Source: Diploptera punctata (taxonomy: Eukaryota > Arthropoda > Insecta > Blattodea > Blaberidae). From it: a stretch of 64,000 bases of DNA. The stretch spans positions 434,001-498,000 of the forward strand of contig JASPKZ010007545.1 of assembly GCA_030220185.1 (NCBI GenBank), given 5' to 3'. This document shows, piece after piece, positions 21,600 through 30,829 of this stretch. A program made the position numbers and the translations under genes. Within the stretch, counting starts at the first letter, position 1, and each line of letters opens with the position of its first letter. The notes under the pieces were generated by a model that saw only the letters and a program-made list of their open reading frames with translations, made no database searches and was not told where the DNA came from.

Positions 21600-22270
21600 C
21601 TGTAGTTAAAAATAACAGAACAAACTGGAGAGATACCAGTCAGGAGAAATCGCAGTCAACGAATACCAGACGCCAGGAATCGAAAGCTAACCTACACTAT
21701 ATTCCAAAAGGGGAAAGGTATATAGGCCAACTATTGAAGAGATTGCGTTAACAACTACTTGGAGATGAAACAGACCAGAAAACTTAATCCTTTTTGCCGA
21801 TTATATATATATAATATGTTAAAACTACAAAACAAGTGAATACTTATGCATCGGGCGATTAATTTATTTTGACAGGAAGATGGAGAACGAAATATAATTA
21901 ATTTCACTCGCTTGGAGGTATTCTGAACTCTCGAGTTCATCCTCTTGGAAAAAATGCTCGCATAAAATTTAAAATTGAAATAGTGGAGACTCGCGTATCA
22001 CCCGTATGGCTGTCAGACATGGTCTCTCACAAACTCAGCATCAATCCCCAAAAACGTCAAATATAACTTTTGAGGGAGGTCATAGGCATATCGTTGAGAG
22101 ACAAGGTCACAAGAGATGCGCCTCAAACGATGTCAGCAATTAATGCCCCACCACAGTAAGATACCCATACAAAATGAAAATCGTCAGGCTATTTTGCAAG
22201 TCGTAGATACGAAAAATAGCACAGAAAATCACAATTTGGGAGCCTTACATTGGCAAATGATCATTTGGAA
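21600..22270 (+). pseudogene. Possible LINE reverse transcriptase remnant
   Basis: Weak, frameshifted resemblance: 'NLILFADY' (about 21781) could be the catalytic loop, and 'EVIGISLRDKVTRDAPQ' (about 22074) resembles the post-palm 'V.G.TLRDK.RN' region. No continuous frame. Low confidence. The stretch 22280-22690 beyond it holds nothing that I can name. Confidence 0.3.
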
Positions 22271-22689
22271 GAACAAGACGAAGATTTGATTATCTTTTCA
22301 AAGACGTCTAGGAAACTACGTTCCACGTAGAGCGAAAAACAGTAAGAAAACAAGTGAACAGTGACGAGCAAAAGTGTATTGTAACAAAAGAAATAGGTAA
22401 AATCAAACACTGCAGAAGGTGAACCAAACGAAGTAACTAACACCAGTCTTCAAATAAGACATGTAGAGTACGCCCTCTTTGAGGAGACATTTGCTCTTAG
22501 CTGGATATTTTAGTTTAATCATTTCATATATTAATATATGTTTATATATTTTAATTTCGGGATATAGGTGCCACTTCATACGAGCATAACCTTACATTCA
22601 TTAATTTGCTGCTAAAAATCACAATACATTAAAAAGGGGGAAAATATAAACCTTTAAGTTCGTTGGGTTGGACACACCTTTACGATCTA

Positions 22690-22747
22690 TTATTTTATTA
22701 ATATTATTAATATATTATTATTATTACTATTATTATTATTATTATTA
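22690..22747. repeat. (ATT)n microsatellite
   Basis: Imperfect ATT repeats just upstream of the SINE at 22773. Confidence 0.9.
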
Positions 22748-22761
22748 CATAATAAGTTACA

Positions 22762-23085
22762 ATCATTAGCATGTCCAACGCTGTGGCCTCGAGGTAGCGT
22801 GCTGCCTTGTCACGCAGCGGGCCCGGGTTCGAACACCGGTCGGGGCTGTTTTTCTAGGTGAGGTTTTAATCGGGGTTTTTCCTCACCTGTAAGACAAGCT
22901 TTAAGGCCTAAACGGTCCCCGAAATCATATGACCATCATCTTTATCATTATCATCATCCTTCACCGGTGTGGAAAGCATCGGGTAGCTACCACACCTACA
23001 ATTCCCTAGTAAAGCTGCAAGTATAGAATGAAAATGCTATGATTGCAGTGAAGCACCTGCCTCCGGATGGATGGATCATTAGCAT
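22762..23085 (+). mobile_element. Complete tRNA-derived SINE (family S2) with 11-bp target-site duplication
   Basis: Element 22773-23074, flanked by perfect 'atcattagcat' repeats (22762-22772 and 23075-23085). Head: 'cgctgtggcctcgaggtagc' and the B box 'ccgggttcgaacaccggtcg', a strong Pol III internal promoter pattern. Core 'ttttcctcacctgtaagac'. 3' part 'ccacacctacaattcccta' and a short (GGAT)n tail. It matches 12938-13256 in inverse orientation. Mobilised by an unidentified LINE in trans (family knowledge). Confidence 0.9.
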
Positions 23086-23168
23086 TGCGATCATCACGAT
23101 TGTCATCGTACAAAGCACAATATAAAAACATGCAATAATAATCAATAATACGAGTAATTATATTAGTA

Positions 23169-24000
23169 ATACTTACTTACTCACTGGCACTATCGAACCC
23201 GTACGTTCATGCCCGCGCGCACATCAGCCCTCCACACATCCCTATCCTGAGCTAATGCCTTCCAATCATTCCCAGTATAATCTACTTACATCAAATCATA
23301 GTTAATATTGTTCTCCCACCTCATTCTTGATCTACCAACTGGGCGTTTTCCCTCTGGCTTTCCTACAAGAAGCTTCCATGCACGTCTTTCACTCCCCATA
23401 CGTGCAACATGTCCTGCCCAACGCAGTCTAAGAGACTTAATTGTTCTTATTATATCTGGCTTCATATAAAGACCATGTAGTTCATTGTTATGCAGTCTTC
23501 TCCATTCACCTGGCTGTTCATCTCCCTTTGGTCCAAAAATTTTCCTAAGAACTTTGTTCTCAAAAACTCGTAATCTCATTTCCTCCCTTAAAGTAAGAGT
23601 CCATGTTTCGCACCCATATAATATAACTGGTATATTAATAGTTTTATATATTTTCACGTACGGCTTACTGCCCGTGCGACCCATATTTGTAAATAATATT
23701 GTAAATATCTTACTTTTTGTCTAATAAAGTCCTACTACTACATTATAAGTCAACGGATATATTTTCAGTTTAACTATTTTGAAAGGAGTTGGGACATCAA
23801 AAGTCTCTGCAATGCATAATAGCACCAATTTCCATAATTAAGTCTATGTTTAATTTCTTTGTGCATCTCATTCCTATTTGTGATTATTGTTCCTAGGTAT
23901 TTGAATTCAACCATTTCCTCAAAATTCCCTTCATTTTCCATTAGCTGTCCACTTCCATTATATAATGCATTTCTAAGTGTGACCATATATTTTGTTATTA
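23169..24000 (-). pseudogene. Family A LINE, 5'-truncated, minus strand
   Basis: 3' end at 23169 with the inverted (GTAA)n tail 'ttacttactcactggcac'. Running right, the minus strand codes 'RAWKLLVGKPEGKRPVGRSR', 'GCETWTLTLREEMRLRVFEN' and, after a 100-bp insertion, 'YYALQRLLMSQL' and 'EFKYLGTIITNRNEMHKEI', ending in the 'TKYMVT' region at about 24000, where the copy is truncated. Fairly young but frameshifted. Head-to-head with the copy at 24075. Confidence 0.85.
23646..23767. mobile_element. 100-bp insertion with 11-bp target-site duplication
   Basis: Bases 23657-23756 interrupt the family A copy. 'atatattttca' occurs at both edges (23646-23656 and 23757-23767), and family A elsewhere has it once. 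The insert contains 'aataaag' and ends near 'ctactactac', resembling a 5'-truncated retroposon 3' end with a (CTA)n tail. Source unknown. Confidence 0.7.
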
Positions 24001-24071
24001 TAATAGTAATATTAATAATAATAGTAATAATAATAATAATAATAATAATAGTCTTCATAATAATAATAATA
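23994..24071. repeat. (AAT)n microsatellite
   Basis: Imperfect AAT array lying exactly between the two head-to-head family A copies. Confidence 0.9.
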
Positions 24072-24074
24072 TTT

Positions 24075-24862
24075 TGGTGTTTGTTGATGAGGTAGTATTA
24101 TTAGGCGATAACGACGAAAAACTAAAAGCCAACACGCATTTCTCTTAGATAAACCTGATAAGATGGGGCTGGAAGTAAATGTCAATAAATCTAAATATGT
24201 AACCACACGTAGAAATAGCATATATAATGGAAATGAACACTTAATGTAAAACGAGAGATATTTTGAAGAAGTGAGCGAAGTCAAATACTTGGAAAAAATA
24301 ATTACAAATAGGAATGAAATACAGAAAGAAATTGAACATAGGCTCAACCCAGAAAACACTTCCTAATACACATTAAAGAGGGTCTTGTCATTCCTAACTT
24401 TCCTTATGAAGCGTTAAACCAAAAATATATGAAACAGTTAGTCTTTCAGTTTCATGGATGCGAAACATGGTGGAGGGGGCAAAATCATTATAAGTATTTC
24501 AGAATAAATTTTTAGGGAAAAAATTGGATCAAAGAGAGTCGAACATGCTGATAAATGGGGAAGTGTATATAACAGTTAGCAATAATATGGTTATGGAAAA
24601 CTAGATGTATTAAGAATAATGAAGACACGCATACTGCGATGGGCAGGCCACTGAAAAAGGGGCGTGGAAACGTCTTGTTGGAATCATAAGAAAAAACCAT
24701 AGTAGGTAGGCTAAATATTGGGTGAGAGAATTACATTAAACATATTAGGAAGGTGAATTATGGAGGGTATGATTGAAAAGATTAGCTCAGGATGATGTCG
24801 TATGGAGATATTTAGTCCGTGCGGCTATTAAGCTACGGATTCGATAATGCCAGTAGGTTGGT
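24075..24862 (+). pseudogene. Family A LINE, diverged 5'-truncated copy
   Basis: Starts at the catalytic loop ('VFVDEVVLLGDNDEKLKANT', where younger copies have 'VYADDVVLLAD') and proceeds through 'TKYVTTRRNSIYNGNE', 'EVKYLE' and 'LAQDDVVWRYLVRAAIKLRI' to 'aatgccagtaggttggtt'. Many substitutions, stops and indels, so clearly older than the copies at 45-51 kb. Second catalytic Asp changed. Confidence 0.75.
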
Positions 24863-24963
24863 TATTTAATACTCACAGTATTTATTATATTTATTATTAT
24901 CACCATTGTTTTATTGACATCAATACCTTGAGGTTTTTATTTCGCATCGTACGTAAGGAAATG

Positions 24964-24965
<2 letters not shown>

Positions 24966-25030
<65 letters not shown>
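24966..25030. repeat. (AC)n(AT)n compound microsatellite
   Basis: AC repeats to about 24999, then AT repeats up to the left terminus of the DD41D element. Confidence 0.95.
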
Positions 25031-25033
<3 letters not shown>

Positions 25034-25769
25034 ATGTTGCAAACAAACACCGACAATGGAGGTGAAGTAGTATATAGAGATATGTTGATAATTTTTAATA
25101 AGGTACCAATGTCCGGAAATGATGCGTTTTCACACTATGACTAGTTAATTAGGTCTCAAGATCAGTGTTAGTTCGAAGGATTTGAAGACTCATTACTTGA
25201 CAACAACTAACAGATACGGAACCTATGATACAGGGCTTCGCAATTGAATGTGACTGCAACATGACGGAGCTTCAGCTCACTTCGATACCAATGTGAGGAG
25301 ACATTTGGATACCACGTATTCAGGTCGATGGATTGGAAGAGAGGAACCAGTCGCATGGCCTTCAAGATCACCTGATCTTAACGCTCTGGACTACTTTCTG
25401 TGGGGCGACATGAAAAACTTTGTTTATCAGACCCCAGTAGAGTCACGTGTGGATATTATACCCCGAATCCACGCTGCAGCAGAAATAATCCATACGATGT
25501 CAGACGTAATTCAACGTGTGCGCCAATCACTACACCGCCGATGTACTCTCTGCAATTAGAAGGGAGGTGGATATTTTGAAAACTTGATGTGACTGTGACA
25601 GTATTGTTAAGTATTGAGTCTTGAAATTCACTAACAGAACTCTTGAGAATTTAGCTACTCATAGTGTGAAAACGAATCATTTCCAGACATTGGTACCTTA
25701 CTAAAAAAAATAATCAACATATATCAATATACCACCTCGCCTCCGTTGTCGGTGTTTTTGCAACACTCT
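25031..25769 (+). mobile_element. Short DD41D mariner-like element with ~170-bp inverted repeats
   Basis: Left end 'gatgttgcaaacaaacaccg' and right end complement 'gtgttgcaaaaacaccgac' begin long terminal inverted repeats: about 25031-25205 against 25600-25769, well conserved for the first ~110 bp and more loosely beyond. Flanked by AT repeats on both sides (25000-25030; 25776-25804), consistent with a TA target inside an (AT)n tract. About 740 bp total, against roughly 1.3 kb for complete elements: the N-terminal half of the transposase is deleted. Confidence 0.85.
25251..25559 (+). pseudogene. DD41D transposase, C-terminal half
   Basis: Open from 'LQHDGASAHFDTNVRRHLD' to a stop at 25557. 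Contains the second and third catalytic Asp: 'QHDGASAHF' and 'WPSRSPDLNALDYFLWGDMK', with 41 residues between them (DD41D). Ends 'VRQSLHRRCTLC', the usual C terminus of the family. An in-frame stop precedes the fragment, and the first Asp block and helix-turn-helix are missing, so it cannot encode an active enzyme. Possibly a non-autonomous element moved in trans. Confidence 0.85.
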
Positions 25770-25772
25770 GTG

Positions 25773-25775
<3 letters not shown>

Positions 25776-25804
<29 letters not shown>
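25776..25804. repeat. (TA)n microsatellite
   Basis: Right-hand continuation of the AT tract split by the DD41D insertion. Confidence 0.9.
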
Positions 25805-25808
<4 letters not shown>

Positions 25809-26700
25809 TGGTACTACAGATTAATAATGGAGCATTTGAAAACATTTTAAAGTATATAAAATTCAATTACTTGAAAGTAAATCTATTTTCTTATGTAAAG
25901 ACCACTGGAAAAAAATATGTATTATTTATGGAAGACAGGTCTAATAACGTACGTCTAACAGACTGAATATCCAAAGATTCTTGGCTTCAAGAATGATCTA
26001 TAAGGGTATCAGGACATGTCTTGTAACTTCCAACCCTATAGCCTACCCAGAGTCTTGCTAAATATTCATAGATTTTTATTATTTCTGGCCAGAATAAGCG
26101 GACCCTTGCCATGACAAGCACATTTACAATGTAATCAAATATGGCAGCCAGTTATATAAATTTGTTCTGACGTTTAAAATACTTGTAAATATTTACGAAT
26201 TACAATAGCTGGCAGTATAAACGTAGAGGAAGGAATTGAACTGAACTGGTAAAACATTTTATTGTCACTTTTATAGAACACAGCAATGAATATTTGAATA
26301 CATAAGGCAGTAATTTTTCCGGTAGGTTTGCATGGAAGCGAAACAATGTATCCTGATGCGACCGGAATACAGATGAGAGCGTTCTGAAGAAAGATTTGAA
26401 CCTAAACCAGGATAGAGATGTTGTGCATGGTGAAACGTGAAACTTACACGATACAAATTAATGTATTCTATTATACTTTAGATTTTTCAAGAGAAAAAGT
26501 AACGAACTTGGTGGTATGGCTCTTCTAGACATGAAGAAATGTGTAAATCTAATTTCATATGGAAAGATAATAACAACAAAATGCTTGCAGGTATATTTTA
26601 AATTTTGAAATTAATGTATTGCCAAAATTAGGCCTATTATTTATTAATTTATAGCCCAGATCTTCCTGAATTATATTTTTAATGAAAAACATATTCTTTC
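25805..26700. other. No recognisable feature
   Basis: AT-rich; no coding fragment or repeat that I can name. Confidence 0.5.
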
Positions 26701-26706
26701 GTGTAT

Positions 26707-27240
26707 TTTTACACGCTTTATATTAGCTTGACCTGTATCTATCTATCTATGTAACGGAATTTTTCAACGCGATTTTCACCCACTTAAAATCATTGGATCG
26801 ACTTGAAACTTTGTATACTTGTAAAGGACCCATGACAATACGATAATTTCATACTTTCTTTCTAAGTTCCTGGCCAGAATCTTCAGAAAATAAAAAAAAA
26901 TGTCTTTGTATCTATGTAACGGATCTTTGATCACGATTTTCACTCACTTAGAAATATTGGATCAACTTGAAACGTTGTATACTTGTAAAGGACCCGTGAC
27001 AATACAATAATTTCATATTTATTTTTTAAAATCCTGGCCAGAATCATTAGAAAATAAAAAAAAGTGTCTTTGTATCTATGTAACGGAATCTTTGAACACG
27101 ATTTTCACCCACTTAGAAATATTGGATCGACCTGAAACTTTTTATACTTGTAAAGGACCCGTGACAATTCAATATTTTCATATTTTGTTTCTAAAATCCT
27201 GGCCAATATCATCAGAAAGTAAAACAAAAATTAAAAGTGG
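26707..27240. repeat. Tandem units of composite repeat, copy C2 (inverted)
   Basis: Reverse orientation relative to C1 and C3. Starts 'tacacgctttatattagctt' and holds three units beginning 'tatgtaacgga' near 26748, 26913 and 27077 (period about 165 bp), each with 'gattttcac.cactta' and 'aaaggacc..tgacaat'. Confidence 0.85.
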
Positions 27241-27279
27241 TATAATAGGTTGCGGACTTGTCGACTTTTTAGTCAATCG

Positions 27280-27608
27280 TTGTTGAGAGCTCAGTTGATA
27301 GAGCGGTGAACTCTAGTGGTATATAATTTCAGTAATCCATAGGTCATCATCATCATCATAGTACATTCACGAATTTAGGCCATTTGTTGACCTGTTTCGG
27401 CTCAAGAGAAACATCATCCAGAAGTCTTTTGAGTGGACGTCCTGGTCTTCTTCTTCCTGCCGGTTGATATCTTAACATTAGTTTGGGTATTCTGTGATCT
27501 TCCATTCGATGAACATGTTGTATCCATCTTGACTTATAATCAGAAATTTTGTTTTCTAAAGATTCCATGTGTAATCCATAGGTCGCTGGTTCAAATCCGG
27601 CTGGGAGG
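27280..27608 (+). repeat. tRNA-Tyr-like segment of composite repeat C2, split by a LINE fragment
   Basis: Without the insert at 27346-27570 it reads 'gagctcagttgatagagcgg', 'tgaactctagtggtatata', 'atttcagtaatccataggtc' and 'gctggttcaaatccggct'. The D arm, the 3' half of the anticodon arm and the T arm follow insect tRNA-Tyr as I know it, including an intron-sized insert (about 17 nt, 'tggtatataatttcagt') just 3' of the anticodon. The anticodon position reads CTA rather than GTA. The acceptor 5' strand does not pair with the 3' strand, so it is a derived relic, not a working gene. Confidence 0.7.
27332..27584 (-). mobile_element. LINE 3' fragment with 14-bp target-site duplication
   Basis: Insert 27346-27570 (225 bp) flanked by 'gtaatccataggtc' at 27332-27345 and 27571-27584. 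Minus strand codes the RT C terminus 'MESLENKISDYKSRWIQHVH' and 'GRRRPGRPLKRLLDDVSLE', then an A/TGATGA tail at the left ('catcatcatcat'). The same sequence is at 62003-62225. Strong 5' truncation. Confidence 0.9.
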
Positions 27609-27713
27609 ATTTTTTTTAGAAGAGTATTACTTTTAGCTCATACTACAATAGTATCGAATTTAAAGATATTTACATTTTTATCTTATTCTGTAAAACTAAA
27701 AAAAATAATTAAT

Positions 27714-28181
27714 AAATAATAGTTTTGAAAAACTAAAACAACTCGCTTTATTAGAAAACCGAACTAAAGATGAAAAATAATTTTAATTTCCAACACGCTT
27801 GGATAAAATTAAAGTGGTCAACAAAAAAATCATCTCCAACGCATATAGAATAAAACTAGAGTTATCAAGAAAAAGAAAATAATTTTACCATCAAAAGCGT
27901 GGGGTGCTTTTTATGATTTTTACATTTTCTTCTTAGAGACTTTACTTTTACCAATATCTGTTTATTATCAAATATATTAATTGATATAGACCACCCCACG
28001 CTTTTGATGGTAATTTTTTTTGTAGATAACTCTAGTTTTATTCTAGATGTGTTGGAGATGATTTTTTTGTTGACCACTTTAATTTTATTCCAAGCGTGTT
28101 GAAAATTAAAATTATTTTTCATCTTTAGTTCGGTTTTCTAATAAAGCGAGTTGTTTTAGTTTTTCAAAACTATTATTTATT
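27714..28181. repeat. Foldback segment of composite repeat C2
   Basis: Arms 27714-27906 and 27991-28181 are inverted complements; the loop between them matches the loops of C1 and C3 in inverse orientation, as expected if the whole unit is flipped. The minus strand is open for 85 codons across one arm and the loop, but I regard this as chance. Confidence 0.85.
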
Positions 28182-28194
28182 ATTATATTAAACA

Positions 28195-28465
28195 TAACTG
28201 TCTCGTTATTCAACTGGCTAGCGCGTGCGACTGGGATCCCAGGCTCGAATCCTGACGATTGAAGTAGGCTATAGGTGGTGGGCCATACCGGTATTTTCGG
28301 TTTTTCATTTCGGGGTTCTCCCGTTTCCCGAATAAAAACCCATCAAAACTCTCTATTCTCCCTTACATCGCCATCGTGTTACTTAATTTCTAATTAATTC
28401 ATATTACCCTTCACCTTCCCAGCCTGAACAATATAAAAATGCAGAAGGGTTCAACGGGAAGGTTT
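28195..28465 (+). mobile_element. tRNA-derived SINE (family S4)
   Basis: Head 'gttattcaactggctagcgc' (A box) and 'caggctcgaatcctgacg' (B box) at 28211-28258, followed by a body 'gggttctcccgtttcccg' and 'cttcccagcctgaacaata'. Lies directly after composite copy C2. Tail not clear. Confidence 0.6.
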
Positions 28466-28479
28466 GTAGTGCTTACTCG

Positions 28480-29370
28480 CGGGATGGGCCCAACTAAAAA
28501 ATGGCGGTATATGTCATTGGAGAATAACCTACTGTTTGGGATCTACAACTCTCATAACACCATAGAATATACTTAATCCCCTTCATCCGTAATATACGTG
28601 AGAGCGCAATAGTTTTTCAGGTTGCGGTGCTCATTGCATTCTTCCCGACCAGTCTGAATAAAGAATAATGAAGAATTGGACGACGAAATGCAACAATCGG
28701 CTATGTGTCATTATATAAGTTTCGAGAAAAATGCGTTTAACATTTTTTTTTTTTACATTTTAAACTGTAGCAAGAGCTATTTAATTATTTCTGACTTGAT
28801 AATCGCTCATATGATAATACTGAATTTACCGATTCGTACAGTATGAGCAAATACAATTTACATTTAATTTAACGGTCAATATTCCAATACTGCACTTAGA
28901 CGTAAAGAGAATGATGCCATAGTCGTACTGCATCAATCAATTAAGCGCCGCAAGAGGGCGTTTACTCTGTTCATGCGTATTAGTATGCGATACCGTATTT
29001 TATTATGTATCAGTCAGCCAAGCGTGAAGGAATGCGTATACACTCTTCATGTAAAATATTGTATCATAATATTAGGAGTGTTTGTTTGCACAGTACACTT
29101 ATTATTGAAATGTGATTACATATTGTATTGTTTTGTAATACTTCATGCATCAGTATTACATTAAGAAATGTGCGTGTTAAATGAATAATGTTTTCTAAAT
29201 TAATCTATATATTTCGTAGGAAAAAAACACACACAAATAAAAAAAATAGGCATGCTGTAACAATTTTGTGAAATAATTTTTTTTATTCCACAGAGTAAAA
29301 ATATCGATAGACGTCCATCAACTCGCACACTCATTTTTTCTATTTTGAACTATAATAGGCCTACGTTCTT
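28480..29370. other. No recognisable feature
   Basis: No coding fragment seen; short T- and A-runs at 28746 and 29220-29280. Confidence 0.5.
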
Positions 29371-29379
29371 TTTTTAACT

Positions 29380-29635
29380 TTCATTTTTATATTGGCCCGG
29401 GGGAGAGTACGTATTTCCTGTCCCTTTCTTTCTGGTTTTTCATTCGTTCACACTGTTCTTCTTTTATGTTTTTACATTTGTTAACATTTTACCTTATTCA
29501 CACATACAAACACAAAGACAGGATACAAACCCAAACCCAAGGTGAAAATTTAAAATTCCCTACCTCAACGGGAATCGAATCCCGGTTGCCGGAGTAGAAG
29601 GTAGGTTCTCTACCGACTACGCCACAGCGTAGAAC
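29380..29635 (-). mobile_element. tRNA-derived SINE (family S5), minus strand
   Basis: From 29635 leftwards on the minus strand: 'gctgtggcgtagtcggtaga' (A box), an anticodon-like arm, then 'ccgggattcgattcccgttg' (B box, 29567-29586). Body to about 29380. Strong tRNA-like head. No duplication identified. Confidence 0.6.
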
Positions 29636-29834
29636 TTTAGGCAAATATCTTAAATGGCATATACATGACTAATAATATGCTTATGTAACTGTAAACAATA
29701 TTTAAAATATGTGGAACATCAGTAAATAATACTACTAATTTATCTAATATTTCAATGTGAATTATTCAAATTGGAAATTTATATGGGATATTAAAATTAT
29801 CGTACAACATATTTAGAATAGAATATACACTATT

Positions 29835-30820
29835 CTTCTTCTTCTTCCTTCCAAGTATTAGGCCAAGGCCTGTTACGATCCTATAGAAAATTTTCCCTCC
29901 AGCGTTTCATAGGACGTTCCAGTGATCTTCGTCCTCTTGGTATATAATATAAACAGCTTTGGGGGATTCGATTTGAACTCATTCTTTCTAGATGATGTTT
30001 CCAATTTAGTTGGTACTGTTTAATATATTCCAAAATTGGCGTAGTCTTCAATTCTTTCAAGATATCGGTGTTCCTTTTCCGATCTCATCTGGTGTAACCC
30101 GCTGTTCTGCGCATGAATCTCATTTCACAAGCCGTTATTCTGCTTTCATGTTGTCTTTTTTAGTGTCCATGCTTCACTACCATTGGTCAACACTGGTCTA
30201 GCCAAAGTGTTATTAAACGTAATCTGGTGTTTTTTGTACAAGGGATGGTTTCATAACTTGATTAATAATTCCCAAACTTTTATTATAACTAGTATTTTTT
30301 TTCAGTGATATCCTTTTCATCCCAGCTAGAGAGATAATATCCAAGATATTTAAATTGATTAGATATTTCTAAAATGTTATTCTGGAGACAGATTTTACTT
30401 TGTATGGGTTCCTTTCCATGAAATGCCATAATTTTAGTTTTGTTAATTGATATTTCCATATTAAATTTGGCACCTATTTTTTGTAAATTATAAATTGATC
30501 GTAGCAAATCATTATCGGAAAGTGCCAGAAGAGCTAAATCGTCTGCAAAAAGAATAGCATCGAGTTTGAGGTTCCTATTGTTGGGTATATATCCCCGTTG
30601 TGTTTTCCTCCATTCGCTTATTATTCTATTCATATATATATAATGAAAAGCACCGGTGAAAGTCCGCATCCCTGTCTTACTCCAGTATTGATCTTTTCCC
30701 ACGAAGATAATTTGCCATCTTGTTTAACAGAGATTTCATTATCTTTATAGATGTTGAACATATTAGTAATATATAGTTGTGGAACGTTATCATCAGCTAA
30801 AATTTGTAGTAATATATTTC
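29835..30820 (-). pseudogene. LINE reverse transcriptase, 5'-truncated, minus strand
   Basis: Minus-strand RT. At the 5' side (about 30760-30660) 'NTGVRQGCGLSPVLF'-type sequence is readable after one shift. The longest open piece (30702-30289) contains the catalytic 'ILFADDLALLAL' and 'ISINKTKIMAFHG' and 'FKYLGYYL'. Further down: 'RPVLTNGSEAWTLKK' and a C terminus with 'RMSSNRIPQ' and 'PRGRRSLERP', ending in an (AAG)n tail at 29835-29850. Stops and shifts in the last third. A family different from A. Confidence 0.8.
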
Positions 30821-30829
30821 TGAGAATTT

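Noticed and set aside
26748..27240. CRISPR-like array of regular repeats
   Set aside because: Units of ~165 bp are adjacent without unique spacers, and the context is a eukaryotic transposon.
27280..27608. Functional tRNA-Tyr (or amber suppressor) gene
   Set aside because: Split by a LINE, acceptor stem unpaired, and part of a multi-copy repeat.
27865..28122. 85-codon frame across the foldback arm and loop
   Set aside because: Lys/Asn-rich AT-driven frame that is broken in the other two copies.
29555..29640. Real tRNA gene on the minus strand
   Set aside because: Good A and B boxes but arms and length do not fold as a tRNA, and it continues into a SINE-like body.
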